A stretch of DNA of 64,000 nt from positions 1,365,772-1,429,771 of the forward strand of contig RPFO01000436.1 of the NCBI GenBank assembly GCA_009746045.1, read 5' to 3'. Position numbers and translations under genes: made by a program. The notes beneath the pieces are model-generated. The model saw only the letters and a list, made by a program, of their open reading frames with translations, made no database searches and was not told where the DNA came from. Origin of the DNA: Mesostigma viride. Lineage: Eukaryota; Streptophyta; Mesostigmatophyceae; Mesostigmatales; Mesostigmataceae. Of the stretch, positions 30,180 to 40,676 are shown piece after piece (the first letter of the stretch is position 1; each line of letters begins with the position of its first letter).

Positions 30180-32680
30180 TTAATGGGGAACGGATGGCTT
30201 ACCTGCAACGAAGGTTTGAGGGCGCCAAGCACTATTTTGTTTCCATAGTCATCGATGGTCTGGCGAAAATGAAGACGGCGGTTCCAACCAGGGGCAGCGC
30301 CTCGAAAGAGTGGCTTAGCAGCCGCAAGCTACATATACCCTACCAGCTGGTTTGCTCGATTTTGCACGGAGTGAGGACGTACTTCTGGGTGATTATGCCT
30401 TGGGTAGCCAATTCTGAGGTTTCTGGTAATTCAGGGCGTGTCACTGCGACGCTGCTCACACACCAATTGTTGGAAGTGGTGGTTGAGCGACCATGGGAAA
30501 GGTCCCACAATCCTGAGATCCGCGAGTTTGGCCTTGCCACGACACTCGTCCTTCAAGTGGACGGGGGTGGGGACAACATGAATAGCGAGCTATTGGGCTT
30601 TCTAGCGGTTCTCATTAACCGCCGTCTCTTTTCTCGCATCACGGTGTGCCGCCTGCCCCCGGGGCACACCCATAATGACGCTGATCAGAGATTTGGTTGG
30701 TTTATCCGGTGGTACAACGGGATGAAGAACCGCGTGTCAGATCTCGCACCGGTGCTCATGCTGACATTTCAAGATGTGTTGCAAGGGCTGACGCGTGCCT
30801 TTGCACACTTCCACGAGCAAGGCCCATCCGGGAGCATGGCGACAATAAACCCACTGCCGCCATCTGCCAAGGTTGGTTTTCTTTAAAATACTATGAATTT
30901 CTTCCGGCTTCTTCTTGTTTTCCATATGTAGCATGCCATAGTTAACCAATAATCACCTTGCTTACTCGCCTCTTATTGCAACTGTTTGTTCTATGCTTGT
31001 TGCTTGCAGCTCGTCAATGCAGCGCTGGACTTCACAACGTGGCTTCGAGGCTGCATAGACCCAGATCTTGGGCGTTGGGTCAAGTCTGCTGACGTGGTTA
31101 TGGACGCGTCAACCAACCAACCTGTGGTGGAGCATCGGCCGGTCAGCAAGATATTTGATATCGAGCTATTCGGCCATCACGATGAAGGTGCAGGGGCGGA
31201 CGTTGGTGATGACTGCTTTTTGCGCTACCGACTTGCCACGGCAGAGGCGTTAGCTGATGTGCCCGCCAACTATTGGAGGCCTCTTGGGCCGAACGAGGAG
31301 CCATGCGACATGGTTACTGTCTCTTCGAAGCGTGTGAGTGATGGCAAAGAGCTCCGCGGCGTGCTAGTCATGGAGGCGACCAAGGCGCCCAAGGGCAGCC
31401 CAGGTGTTGCCGCGTTTGCGGATTGGGATGGCGATCGCGCAATCCGCCGTCATTGCTCCAAACTCAACCGAGTGTTTCCAGACATCATGACGGATGCAAA
31501 GCAAGCAGAGCTCAACGAGGAGATCCGCGGCTTCCCCGCTGAGCCGGAGCAAGTGGAAGAAGAAGCGTCGGTGTCTGACCGCATGATCCAAGCTCTGACG
31601 GAGTGCAGGGAGCAGCAAAAACACAAGCCCCTCCCTTTTTGCCTCCACAGTGCAGGGGATCAGGCGGTGATGCGGGCTGCCCGTGCTTTGGAAGCGCCGC
31701 TGCACCCAATTATCAGCCATGCAGGCAACCGCCGGCACGAGGTGCAAACTGCCATTCACCGGGCGCGACGCGAGGCTGAGCGCCTGCCGGCCGCATCTGC
31801 CACGCCTGCCACGCTTGCCTCCAATCCTCCTACTGGAGTTGCCTCCAATGAGCCTGCGGATGCCACCGGTGGTGCACGGACCATTGCGACTGCGGATCAT
31901 ATTTTTTCCGTAAATCCCGGCATTATCTCCCGTGGAGACTTTCTCATCATCAAGAGACCTGCGGTGACGTGCGGGGAAGGCATGCCCTGGCCAGAGGAGC
32001 TCTTGGTGAAGGTCATGGATGCGTCTACTGTTCGTTCACGCGGGACTCTGACTGTTTCCGTGTTTTACTCACCCTCCTGGGAAGGGCAGTTTAACAAGCT
32101 CTTGCTCGCAGGCGGTGGGCCGGGCCTGACGGTGTCGGCATCGGAAATCATCGTTCAACACTGGACAGTTGGTGCATCAGGGCAGGCTGTCCACACTCCG
32201 TCGCTGACAGCAGCACGTAAGCTATCTCGTGCAACCCTCCAGGCCTTAGATGACCATCCACACGTGCACTTTGCTGGTTTTCAAACACAGCAAGCTGCTG
32301 CAGCGACGTCAAAAGCTGCATGTGCGGCACACTTTGTTGAGCACGGGCTGCACGCGCTGAAAGGGAGAAGGCTGTGCGCCTTGTGGGGTGCTGCCAAGAC
32401 CCGTTTTCACGGGTGGGTCACAGAAGTACATGAGAATGGCGGGGCTTTGAAGATCGAGACGGTTTGGTCCGACGGCAAGGGAGCGACGTACACCACGTTG
32501 GAGGAAGTCTTAAAGTTCATCTGCGGGTGCCCTCATGCGGCTAATGCCTTTGGCCGCGAAAAGTTTTTTCAGGATGGTGCCGCGGCCGACGCTGAGACGG
32601 GGGCGGAAGAGCCCCAACTTTCTTTTGTTTGTGAGAGTAGCGAGAGTAGCGATGATGATGAGGAGGAAGCATGGGAATGA
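30180..32680 (+). CDS. 3' part of GHTH-D-D-Q (DUF7869-type) DDE-like gene, two exons
   Basis: Exon to 30871, phase-0 intron 30872-31009 (AAG|GTTGGT ... TTGCAG|CTC), exon 31010-32680. Core motifs in order: VSIVIDGLAKMKTAVP (Asp 1), LVLQVDGGGDNMNSELLGFL (Asp 2, Asn), then CRLPPGHTHNDADQRFGWF (His/Asp/Asp). These invariant acidic blocks on predicted beta strands resemble an RNase H-fold DDE nuclease, so transposase is the best guess; the family is officially of unknown function. C-terminal ~560 residues are less conserved and end in an acidic tail ESSESSDDDEEEAWE. The gene is separated from its 5' part by N4 and is presently non-functional unless N4 is spliced out. Confidence 0.65.
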
Positions 32681-32967
32681 TGGGGAATGTGTGAAAGCTT
32701 CGATAGGAGTGAAGGCGTCTCTTTGTCCTGTCAAGCATGCTAGTCTTGTTGCAAGAATGAAGCCCAACATGCCAACTGTCCATGCATGGTCATGTTGCAT
32801 AATGGTGGGCATAAGATACATGTGTTTGCTAGTGGCCATGTTTAATTACACGGAAATGGATTTACGTTCAGTATGTGATTCAATGACATGTGATTATTTT
32901 GGTTGATGCATGCAATATACCCCATGATAACCAATGCACGTGCAAAGATGTGTGTTTATATGCAATT
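32681..32967. other. 3' flank of the DDE-like gene
   Basis: AT-richer, no gene. The last ~70 bp (CAATGCACGTGCAAAG..TTATATGCAATTTGAG) are the first, partial copy of the right subterminal unit. Confidence 0.5.
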
Positions 32968-33550
32968 TGAGGTGCAACGGTGCAACGGTGCAACGGTGCA
33001 ACGGTGCAACGGTGCAACGGTGCAACGGTGCAACGGTGCAACGGTGCAACGGTGCAACGGTGCAACGGTGTCATGAGCATCTAGGTAACCCTTGCATGAC
33101 CCATCCACCTACATAAAACCCATGGATAACAATTGCATGTGCAAAGGTGTGTGTTTATATGCAATTTGAGGTGCAACGGTGCAACGGTGCAACGGTGCAA
33201 CGGTGCCACGGTGCCAAGGTGGCACGGTGGCACGATGCAACGATGCAACGGTGTCATGAGCATGTCTAGGTAACCCTTGCATGACCCATTACCCTAGATA
33301 GATCCCAATGGATAACCATTGTATGTGCAAAGGTGTGTGTTTATATGCAATTTGAGGTGCAACGGTGCAACGGTGCAACGGTGCAACGGCGCCACGGTGG
33401 CACGGTGTCATGAGCATCTAGGTAACCCTTGCATGACCCATCCACCTACATAAATCCCATGGATAACCATTGCATGTGCAAAGGTGTGTGCATATATGCA
33501 ATTTGAGGTGCAACGGTGCAACGGTGCAACGGTGCAACGGTGCAACGGCC
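32968..33550 (+). repeat. right subterminal octamer satellite (GGTGCAAC)n with ~157-bp higher-order unit
   Basis: Octamer blocks at about 32970-33070, 33173-33250, 33357-33405 and 33509-33549 alternate with a ~105-bp unit containing GGTGTCATGAGCATCTAGGT. Orientation is opposite to the left array, and the GGTGTCA..AGGTAACC core is shared, so the element is symmetrical at both ends. Confidence 0.75.
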
Positions 33551-33643
33551 GCCGACGAACTTTTTTTTCCTCAAAGACTTTAGTTGACCCTTTAAATGCA
33601 TGAAAATGCAACTTTCAAAAATGAAGTACAATTTGAAAAATGT

Positions 33644-33672
33644 AGTACAAATCCAGGTGTGCTTAGGGTCAG
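33644..33672 (-). repeat. right terminal inverted repeat of the 14.8 kb element
   Basis: Perfect reverse complement of 18869-18897; ends ..GTGCTTAGGGTCAG. The flanking hexamer AGGCAG may be the target duplication. Confidence 0.8.
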
Positions 33673-33998
33673 AGGCAGCCCGGTTGGAAAAGAAGGAGCG
33701 AAAGGCAGTGCTCGGTGCCCGCGTTGCCAAGAAGGCCCTTCTGCCTGCCGCTGCCCCGGGTGCTGGCCCTTGTGGCTCTGGCAAGGCAGTGCAGAAGACG
33801 ATTCCACAGTGCTTTTCCAATGCGCAGCTCCAGGAAGTCCGCCTTGCCCAGGCCTCTTTCTTTTACGAGAATGGCATTCCGTTTCACGTCGCCGCCAGCG
33901 CCTCGTACAAGAACATGATCGCGGCAGTGGCAAAGTATGGACCTGCCGCAGCAGTGAAGGTCAATTCTGGGTTGATTGCCAATTATTTTATTTTTTAG
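33673..33998 (+). pseudogene. DUF659/hAT transposase fragment, downstream half of the split gene
   Basis: Reads EAARLEKKERKAVLGARVAK, then AQASFFYENGIPFHVAASAS and YKNMIAAVAKYGP. This is the A-x-F-F-Y-x-x-G-I-P-F...F-x-x-M pattern that opens the DUF659 region of BED/hAT transposases. Coding character is lost after ~33960, where an intron donor AAG|GTCAAT is possible. Upstream bases to 33600 in the same ORF belong to the large element's terminus, not to this gene. It matches the BED half at 18603-18868. Confidence 0.6.
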
Positions 33999-34447
33999 GG
34001 ATTCGTGGCATGCACTTGTTGTCATTGTGCAGCGAAGCTGCCATCTATAGTGCTATGACATCCTCTGCATCGAGGCTGCCAGAGCTCTGGGTGCATTATA
34101 CCATTCAATAATGTATTATGTTGTCAATGACGCATTGTAATAAAAGAGACCGGTGTTAGATGGTCAATAGTTTGCAAGTCCACAATATACAAATGTACTT
34201 GAAGGATGTATTGCAATATCGATCTAAGTGTGGCAGGTGGCAAGTCACCGCCATTATGCTCATTAATGAATAGCAGAGAGCATAGTACATAGTAACATTT
34301 GTTGGCTGCAGGGCCACACATCCTTAGAATACCCCGTACTTTAAGCCTTGGCCTCAATAATACCCCGTACTTTTTTACCACAATTTCAAAAATACCCCGT
34401 ATGCCGTACTGCGTACTTTTTCGCGTACTTTTGACCCCTCGCAAAAA
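33999..34447. other. spacer with ATACCCCGTACTT short repeats
   Basis: No gene seen. Several copies of AATACCCCGTACTT-like sequence occur at 34325-34430. Similar CCGTACTGCCGTAC sequence lies just right of E3 (40655-40680), so this is probably the interrupted target of E3. Confidence 0.45.
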
Positions 34448-34826
34448 TCGGGGTTCTCTGAACATAGTTTCTTTATAGTGATACGGAAGGGGAGCCGCTG
34501 ATGCTAGGTGAAATAGAGCTGGGTGATGTGATCGTAATAAGGTTGATTAGGCTTCTAGTGTACGAGTATTACGGATGATATGGCCTAATTGTTGCGGCCC
34601 ATACCTTGACGGTGTGCTGAGTACCTTGACGACGGATTTTTGCGTCTAGGTTCTCCTAGCAGATCTGTGATTGCGGACGGGTTTGCAACAAGCAATATCT
34701 GAAGTAAAACTTGACGGCTAAAACTGTTTAGAGGCCGTTGCCGGATCTGGCCGTTGGTAGAGAGCCGTTGGCCTTGAAACACGATAAAAGCTTGCTCACC
34801 TAGCTCATGGCGGTCTCTTTTGTTTT
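34448..34826 (+). repeat. E3 terminal repeat A1
   Basis: 379 bp, TCGGGGTTCTCTGAACATAG...CTTTTGTTTT; one difference seen from A2. Confidence 0.9.
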
Positions 34827-34897
34827 AACGAAGGCGGCGACAGGGGTCAGGGGCAGCGTAGCTGACGCCCGGAATTCCTTTCTGCAAAGCGGCTGGG

Positions 34898-35956
34898 ATG
34901 CCGAAGCCCGGGCGGAAGCCAGGTTCGACAGGTGCTGGGAAGCAATTACCGAAAGCTAATCCCGAGGTGCCGACAGCTACTAAACAGACGGGAAAGGGCC
35001 GACTAGGCTGGCCGACGCAGAAGAAAAGGCTCCATCAGGAGCTCTCCACTTGCTCGGGCCTGCCTGAAGTGTGCGCTGCCTTTGAGGCGGTCCTCGGGAC
35101 CGACTGGGTAACTACTGTCAGCCGGTGGTCTGCGGCCCAGCTGGAGTCCGTCGTTGGACTGCTGGTCGACCACGTGGACGGGCCTGAAATTCTGGCAGCA
35201 GCGGACCCAAACGAAGCGCTAGTGGCAGCCCTCCAAAGCGCCCGGGACTTGGCGGACTCGGACGAAGAGGAGATGCAGCCACCACGCCGGCCCACGAAAG
35301 GGGCGAAAAAGGGGACGAAAAAAGTCGGAAGCCCAGCCCCGAGCAAGGGAAAGGCCGCGGGGGATGTGAGGGAGCAGCTCTTGGAGCTGGCGGCTATTAT
35401 TGGCAAGCAGGGGCAGGCGGGCAAAGAAGAGGAGGAGGAGGAGGAGTCCGAGGAAGAGGATTTCCTGACGAAATTGAAGGATGCGCTGGCCGGGGCAGAT
35501 GGGGCTTCCAGGAAGCCGAAAAAGACCAAAGGGGTGACGCTGCCCACTCGAGCACAAGTGGTGAATTGGAGGGTGCAAGAGAGAGTGCTCCCCGAGGTGC
35601 TCGAGGATGCCAACGACAATGGAGGGGGGATAAAGAGTTGGATCATGGCTACTCGCCAAGGGGGGTGGAGGAACCAGGAAAGCAGGAAGGTGGTCATGAA
35701 CATCGCCCTGGCCATGGACACACTCTTCAAGGAGTTGGGGCCGGCAGCCGGGGAGTTGGCTGGGGTAGAGTATCTCATGAGGGTGGTGGCAGCCATGCTC
35801 CTAGTGGAGAGCCAGGGGTCAGGAGGGTGGAAGGTGGCTGGCCACCTCCTTGCTCTCAAGGAAGATGCCTCCTTGGTGAGCAACCCGGCCATGAAGATGG
35901 CCCTGCAAAGCGCCACGATGATGGAGAAGCTGGGCAAGGCCCAGCAAACCAAGTAA
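34898..35956 (+). CDS. ORF1, gag-like protein (E3)
   Basis: 352 residues from the ATG at 34898 (MPKPGRKPGSTGAGKQLPKA). N-terminal basic region, acidic EEEEEEESEEEDFLTK near residue 180, and a conserved C-terminal block GVTLPTRAQVVNWRVQERVL followed by LFKELGPAAGELAGVEYLM shared with E1 and E2. It lacks the SR-rich tract of E2. Stop TAA at 35954-35956. Pol is in the -1 frame and that frame is already open ~390 nt upstream of this stop. Confidence 0.85.
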   Translation: MPKPGRKPGSTGAGKQLPKANPEVPTATKQTGKGRLGWPTQKKRLHQELSTCSGLPEVCAAFEAVLGTDWVTTVSRWSAAQLESVVGLLVDHVDGPEILAAADPNEALVAALQSARDLADSDEEEMQPPRRPTKGAKKGTKKVGSPAPSKGKAAGDVREQLLELAAIIGKQGQAGKEEEEEEESEEEDFLTKLKDALAGADGASRKPKKTKGVTLPTRAQVVNWRVQERVLPEVLEDANDNGGGIKSWIMATRQGGWRNQESRKVVMNIALAMDTLFKELGPAAGELAGVEYLMRVVAAMLLVESQGSGGWKVAGHLLALKEDASLVSNPAMKMALQSATMMEKLGKAQQTK

Positions 35957-38900
35957 ACACCGAAAGGGTAAACCGCTCCCCCTTCCCACTGCCTCTTCCT
36001 ACAATGCCTCTAAGCACTACGTGGGGGAGAGTGAGGTCAGCACGCAGACGCCAGCGTGCAACTCGCCGCCGCCGGACCTTCACTCTACAACACAAGGTGA
36101 TTACGTGGTTGAATTGGCTATGGCACGGGGGGGCAGACCCTCCGCCTAAATCTGGAGGCGCGTGCTCCAGAGGAACGGCGGAGGCCCTGAAAAGGGTCAA
36201 GAAGCACTGCGAGTGGTACAGTCGCCGCGTAACCGGCGTTGCGACAGGCCCCGCAGAAGGAAGTGATCTAATCTATGGGAAATGTAATAAGTATGAACAA
36301 CTTGTGGCGGAGCGGGTGAGTCTGCCGAAGCGCGAGGTGGCAGGAAAGGCGAAGCTGCTGGATTTGCTGGCGCTACGACCTAGTTGGCGAGAGGTGTACG
36401 CGAGCGAAGCCAACTGCATCAAGCCGGAGGTGGCTGCCAGTGCGAGGTATTGGAATGTACCTGCCCCCAGCCGAGGGTGCACCATGGCGGAGTGGGGCAA
36501 GTTGATGGGGAGGGCAGCGGACGTGGGGATGGTGGAGTTCCGAGAGACGCGGCCAAAGTGGGTAGACGGATGTTTTGGGGTGGCCAAAGGAGTGGGGGAG
36601 TTAAGGCTCATTGTGAATAAGAAGTTGGGGAACGCACTGTGGGTGGACCCCCCTAAGACGGTGTTACCCCACCTGGGCATATACTCGGAGGTCTATATCA
36701 AGGGTCGGTGCTACACGGCCAAGAGCGATCTGGTCTCGTATTACTATACCATCCAAGTGCCGGAGTGGTGGTGGGATTATCAAGGGCTACCTGATGTGTG
36801 GTCCACCGATGTCGGGCTGCCGGGGCGGCGGAGGAGGGTGTGGCCAGTGCTGAAAGTGCTGGCCATGGGGCACTCCCACGCTGTAGCGCTAGGGGAAGCC
36901 ATCCATGAGATGGTCCTCTATGCCACGGGCGCTTTGGATCCTAGACGGCAGGTGAACCGCCTCACAAGTGTAGGGGAGCTGACCGTGCTTCGGAATGCAT
37001 GGGGTAACCCAACCGCCCTAGCCATCGAGTACAAGGAGGAGAGCACGAGGGAGATGCAAATCGACCTTGAGGACCCCCCTGCCCCTATGGTATCCATCAC
37101 TATTGATGACCTGGTGGTCAGCAATGGGCGCACGTGCGAGGCGGTGAATCGCTTAATCGCGAGTGCTATTGAAGACGGGTACGCGCCTAACAACCTTGTG
37201 CCCTCCAAGGACAAGACGATCATGGCTAGCCCGGAGGGGGAGGACGAGCTAGAAGCTCTGGGTGTTGTTCACCGGCGGGATGGGGTGTTGGAGCCGACAG
37301 CTAAGCAGCTCACCCTTGTGGTTGCGCACACTCGTGTACTCCTCGAGAGGGGACGCGCTACCGCTGAGGCGCTGGCGGCCGTCGTGGGCCGGTGGGTGTG
37401 GCTGCAGATGCTCAGCCGCACTTGCTTGTCCATATGGCAGCAGAGTTTTAAGTTCATCAACCTCAAGGGGTGGGGCCAGCGAACGCGACCTTTGTGGCAA
37501 GGTGTGCGCGATGAGCTCGAGTGTGCCATGGCGTTGGCCCCCATGCTCCGTGTGGACCGGGGGGCTGCCCTGGCTCCGGTGGTGGTGGCCTCGGATGCGT
37601 CTAGTTTTGGGCAGGGGGTTGTCTACGCTGAGATGGCCCCAGCTGAGGTGACGGAATTAGCTCGGGCCCGGGAGGTGCGGGGTTACCCAACCCTCCTCAC
37701 CCCAGGTGAGGCCATGTATGCCGGGCCTAGACCCTTGACCAAGGCCGCGGAAAAAGCCATCATCCACGGGCGATGGCGCGTCGGGATCAAGAGTCGCTGG
37801 CGCGATTCGACCATGCACATCAACGAGAAGGAAGTGCGGGCCGCTGTGAAGGGGGTGGAGCGCTCGGCCCGGAACCTCGGAACATGGGGTAAGCGGGTGG
37901 TGAGGTTAGTGGACTCCACTGCCGCTTTGGGCTGCTTGGCTAAAGGGCGTTCCTCTTCTTACCGGTTAAACAAGCAATGCCGCCGGTTGTGCGCTCTTAC
38001 GTTGGTCACCGGCAGCCGCTCACAATGGGTCTGGACGCCAAGTGAGCTTCAGCCTGCGGATGGGCCTTCGCGGGGGCTTTCCATGGCTGCCTCGGTGGCC
38101 GGGTGGGTCCGCGATTTGACTCGCGAGGGTGTTCATCCCAATCCCGGGCCTCGGCTTGGCGCTAGCTACTTGACCCTTCTTGAGGGCAAGGTGAAGCCGG
38201 CTACTTTGATGGTTTACCATCGGGGTCTTAGGTCCTTTTTCGCATGGTGGGCGAGCCGGCGGGGTCGGGTTGGCAGCTTGTTGCGCGGCTTGACGATAGA
38301 GGAATACTATTGCGAGTATGTCGCTTGGGCGCACTCACGGTGTTACAGCCGCCAGTTGTGTGTCAATGCGCTTATGGGCCTGAATTTGTACTTCCCCGGG
38401 AGGTGCGGGATTGGGCCTTGGCACGAAGTGTTTTGGCTGGCTGGCGCACGTTGGCACCCCCTCGTGCCCCCCCCCCATTCCATGGGAGGCTGCGTTTGCG
38501 CTTGCTTGTACTATGGTGCTCCAGCGGCAGCCTCGTGCGGCTATGATGGTCATCGTTATTTTCCAACAATACCTGCGGGTATCGGAGGCGCTCAACCTGT
38601 TGGTCGGCCATGTGCGCTTGCAGCCTGATGTTCGGTTGCGGGGTTCGCAGCGGGGCGCCTTGTTGTTGATGTCAGCTAAGACGGCTAAGGGGGAGGTGCA
38701 GTCTGTGGTGATCGAGGATGTCATGACTGAGACCCTCTTGCGGGCTTGTATGCGTGGCAAGGCGGCCTGGGAGCGGGTGTTCCCTTACGATTATGCCCAG
38801 TTCAGCCGGGTTTGGCATCAGGCCACGCAAGCTTTGGGGGTCGACACGGTGTTTACCATTCACGGGCTGCGGCATGGGGGGGCTACCTATGATTTTTTGC

Positions 38901-39079
38901 GGCAGCGCAGCATGGCTGATATTCAGCATCGGGGTCGCTGGCGCAGCAGCAAAACTGTCGCCCACTATGTGGGATTGCACCGGAGCTTGGCCCTCACCCT
39001 TCCTGACGCCCTGGTTCGGGCTATCGCCGCCTGCCCCCCGCGCATTTGGCGGAGCGTCTTTTCTCTGCCTTCCTCTTAA
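35957..39079 (+). pseudogene. pol of E3: RT - RNase H - degenerate 2A - tyrosine recombinase
   Basis: RT has GCFGVAKGVGELRLIVN, motif A AKSDLVSYYYTIQVP and motif C ITIDDLVVSNG. RNase H has SDASSFGQG, INEKEVRAAV, VDSTAALG and QPADGPSRG. A degenerate 2A (GVHPNPGP) is at 38128-38151. The YR has QQYLRVSEALNLLV (R-x-x-E), SAKTAKG, HGLRHGGATYDFL (H-x-x-R intact, unlike E1/E2), GRW and VAHYVG. The frame is continuous from 35566 to ~38467, then shifts in a run of ten C's. The recombinase continues in the other frame to a TAA at 39077-39079. Translation start of pol is unclear: an ATG at 36004 or the -1 overlap with ORF1. Confidence 0.85.
38125..38151 (+). other. degenerate 2A-like motif (E3)
   Basis: Encodes EGVHPNPGP at the same position as the 2A of E1/E2 (after RDLTR). 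NPGP is kept, but the Asp and Glu of D-x-E-x are Gly and His. Skipping is probably weak or lost. Confidence 0.5.
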
Positions 39080-39155
39080 GTTCCCTTCATTCTTGTCTTA
39101 TGCGTCCACCGGTTTTTGTTTTGCCCCTGGCTTGGGTCGCCAGGGAGGGATGTAA

Positions 39156-39289
39156 GGGTAAGGCTAGCCTTTTTGGACATAAAGTGTTCCCATGGGTAAG
39201 GATGGCCAGTTGAGGGCCACTTCCCGATGTGCTCTACTTATTGTTTTAATAAAGAGTCTGGTTACCCTGGAGTTCCACGGTTAATAGAA
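39156..39289 (+). repeat. E3 split repeat B1
   Basis: 134 bp, GGGTAAGGCTAGCC...CGGTTAATAGAA, with AATAAA (TTAATAAAGAGTC). Confidence 0.85.
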
Positions 39290-39668
39290 TCGGGGTTCTC
39301 TGAACATAGTTTCTTTATAGTGATACGGAAGGGGAGCCGCTGATGCTAGGTGAAATAGAGCTGGGTGATGTGATCGTAATAAGGTTGATTAGGCTTCTAG
39401 TGTACGAGTATTACGGAAGATATGGCCTAATTGTTGCGGCCCATACCTTGACGGTGTGCTGAGTACCTTGACGACGGATTTTTGCGTCTAGGTTCTCCTA
39501 GCAGATCTGTGATTGCGGACGGGTTTGCAACAAGCAATATCTGAAGTAAAACTTGACGGCTAAAACTGTTTAGAGGCCGTTGCCGGATCTGGCCGTTGGT
39601 AGAGAGCCGTTGGCCTTGAAACACGATAAAAGCTTGCTCACCTAGCTCATGGCGGTCTCTTTTGTTTT
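39290..39668 (+). repeat. E3 split repeat A2
   Basis: Second copy of A1 (379 bp), joined directly to B1. Confidence 0.9.
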
Positions 39669-39701
39669 CCCACCCGCCCTCCCTGTGTGTTGCCTGTTTG
39701 G

Positions 39702-40619
39702 GGGTAAGGCTAGCCTTTTTGGACATTAAGTGTTCCCATGGGTAAGGATGGCCACATTACAATTCGTTCAAGTGGCCCGCCGGAGCGGCTGTACAATTTT
39801 TCCCAGTGAGCGCGCTGCCAAGTGTACTTGTGGGCAAATTTTTAGGTGCCCCGTCACTTCGAGGTACTAAAAATTAGGCTACGGTACGAATTCAGCGAAT
39901 TTCAGCGAATTTTCAGTCGAACCAAAGGAAGTGACGCCAACTACCAAAAAGTTTCCGTTACGAATTTTCAGCCCAACACTCGCGCAAAATGAAGTGACGG
40001 CAACTACCAAAACTTTTCCGTTACGAATTTTCACTCCCACACGTTTGCACAAAAGACTTGACGGCAACTACCAAAAAGTTTCCGTTACGAATTTTCAGTC
40101 CCACACTTCGCGCAAATTTTAGTAGGGCTGCACGCAAGCTACCTTTCAAAATTTTGCGCTAGTATGGAACGCATTTCATTCGTCTGGAGGAACGCTGCCC
40201 GCCAACTACCCCCGTTCAGAAAGTTCCGCCGAAATTTACCCGAGATTTGGAAATCTGAACGTCCGCGCAAATTTTAGTAGGGCTGCACGCAAGCTACCTT
40301 TCAAAATTTTGCGCAAGTATGGAACGCAATTCATTCGTCCGGAGGAATGCTGCTCGTCAACTGCCCCCGTTCAGAAAGTTGCGCCGAACTTTACTTGAGA
40401 TTTGGAAATCTGAACGTGCGGTTGGAGTTTCGCGGGGAAACCCAAGTTCCCAAGTAATTCACCAATGACGCGCTTCGAACACTTGTCCGCTAAAACCTAA
40501 GCAGCCGCTCCGGCTGGCCACTTAAACGAAACTTGATGGTTGAGGGCCACTTCCCGATGTGCTCTACTTATTGTTTTAATAAAGAGTCTGGTTACCTTGG
40601 AGTTCCACGGTTAATAGAA
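39702..40619 (+). repeat. E3 split repeat B2, interrupted
   Basis: Copies of the B1 halves are at 39702-39754 and ~40539-40619, separated by a 784-bp insertion. The right terminus is ...GGTTAATAGAA. Confidence 0.85.
39755..40538. mobile_element. 784-bp inverted-repeat element inside E3 B2, with internal tandem repeats
   Basis: Ends TTCGTTCAAGTGGCCCGCCG...CGGCTGGCCACTTAAACGAA are inverted repeats (about 27 of 29 match). Inside are three ~65-70-bp tandem units with TTTCCGTTACGAATTTTCA (39950-40100) and two ~140-bp units starting CGCGCAAATTTTAGTAGGGC (40108, 40264). Exact borders are uncertain by a few bases and no clear target duplication is seen. No ORF. Confidence 0.7.
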
Positions 40620-40676
40620 TACCTGTATTTTTACAGTACGCAAGGGTTTTACCGAGTACCCCGTACTGCCGTACAG

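Larger units (their letters stand above)
18869..33672 (+). mobile_element. 14.8 kb putative DNA transposon with GHTH-D-D-Q (DUF7869-type) gene
   Basis: 29-bp perfect terminal inverted repeats (CTGACCCTAAGCACACCTGG...) lie at 18869-18897 and 33644-33672. Flanking hexamers AGGCGG (18863-18868) and AGGCAG (33673-33678) may be a target duplication with one mismatch. Just inside both ends lie GGTGCAAC octamer arrays in opposite orientation. The interior has a minus-strand three-exon gene and a plus-strand gene with DDE-like motifs. It separates the two halves of a hAT-like gene. Without the TTAA element N4 it would be ~10.4 kb. I do not recognise a named superfamily with this combination. Confidence 0.6.
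34448..40619 (+). mobile_element. E3: DIRS-order (PAT-like) retrotransposon, third lineage
   Basis: A1 (34448-34826), ORF1 (34898-35956), pol (-1 frame, to 38628, YR continuing in another frame to 39079), B1 (39156-39289), A2 (39290-39668), linker, B2 (39702-40619, itself split by an insertion). AA is shared at both borders. Diverged from E0-E2 but with the same architecture and no methyltransferase. A 1-nt shift in a C10 run breaks pol. Confidence 0.9.
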
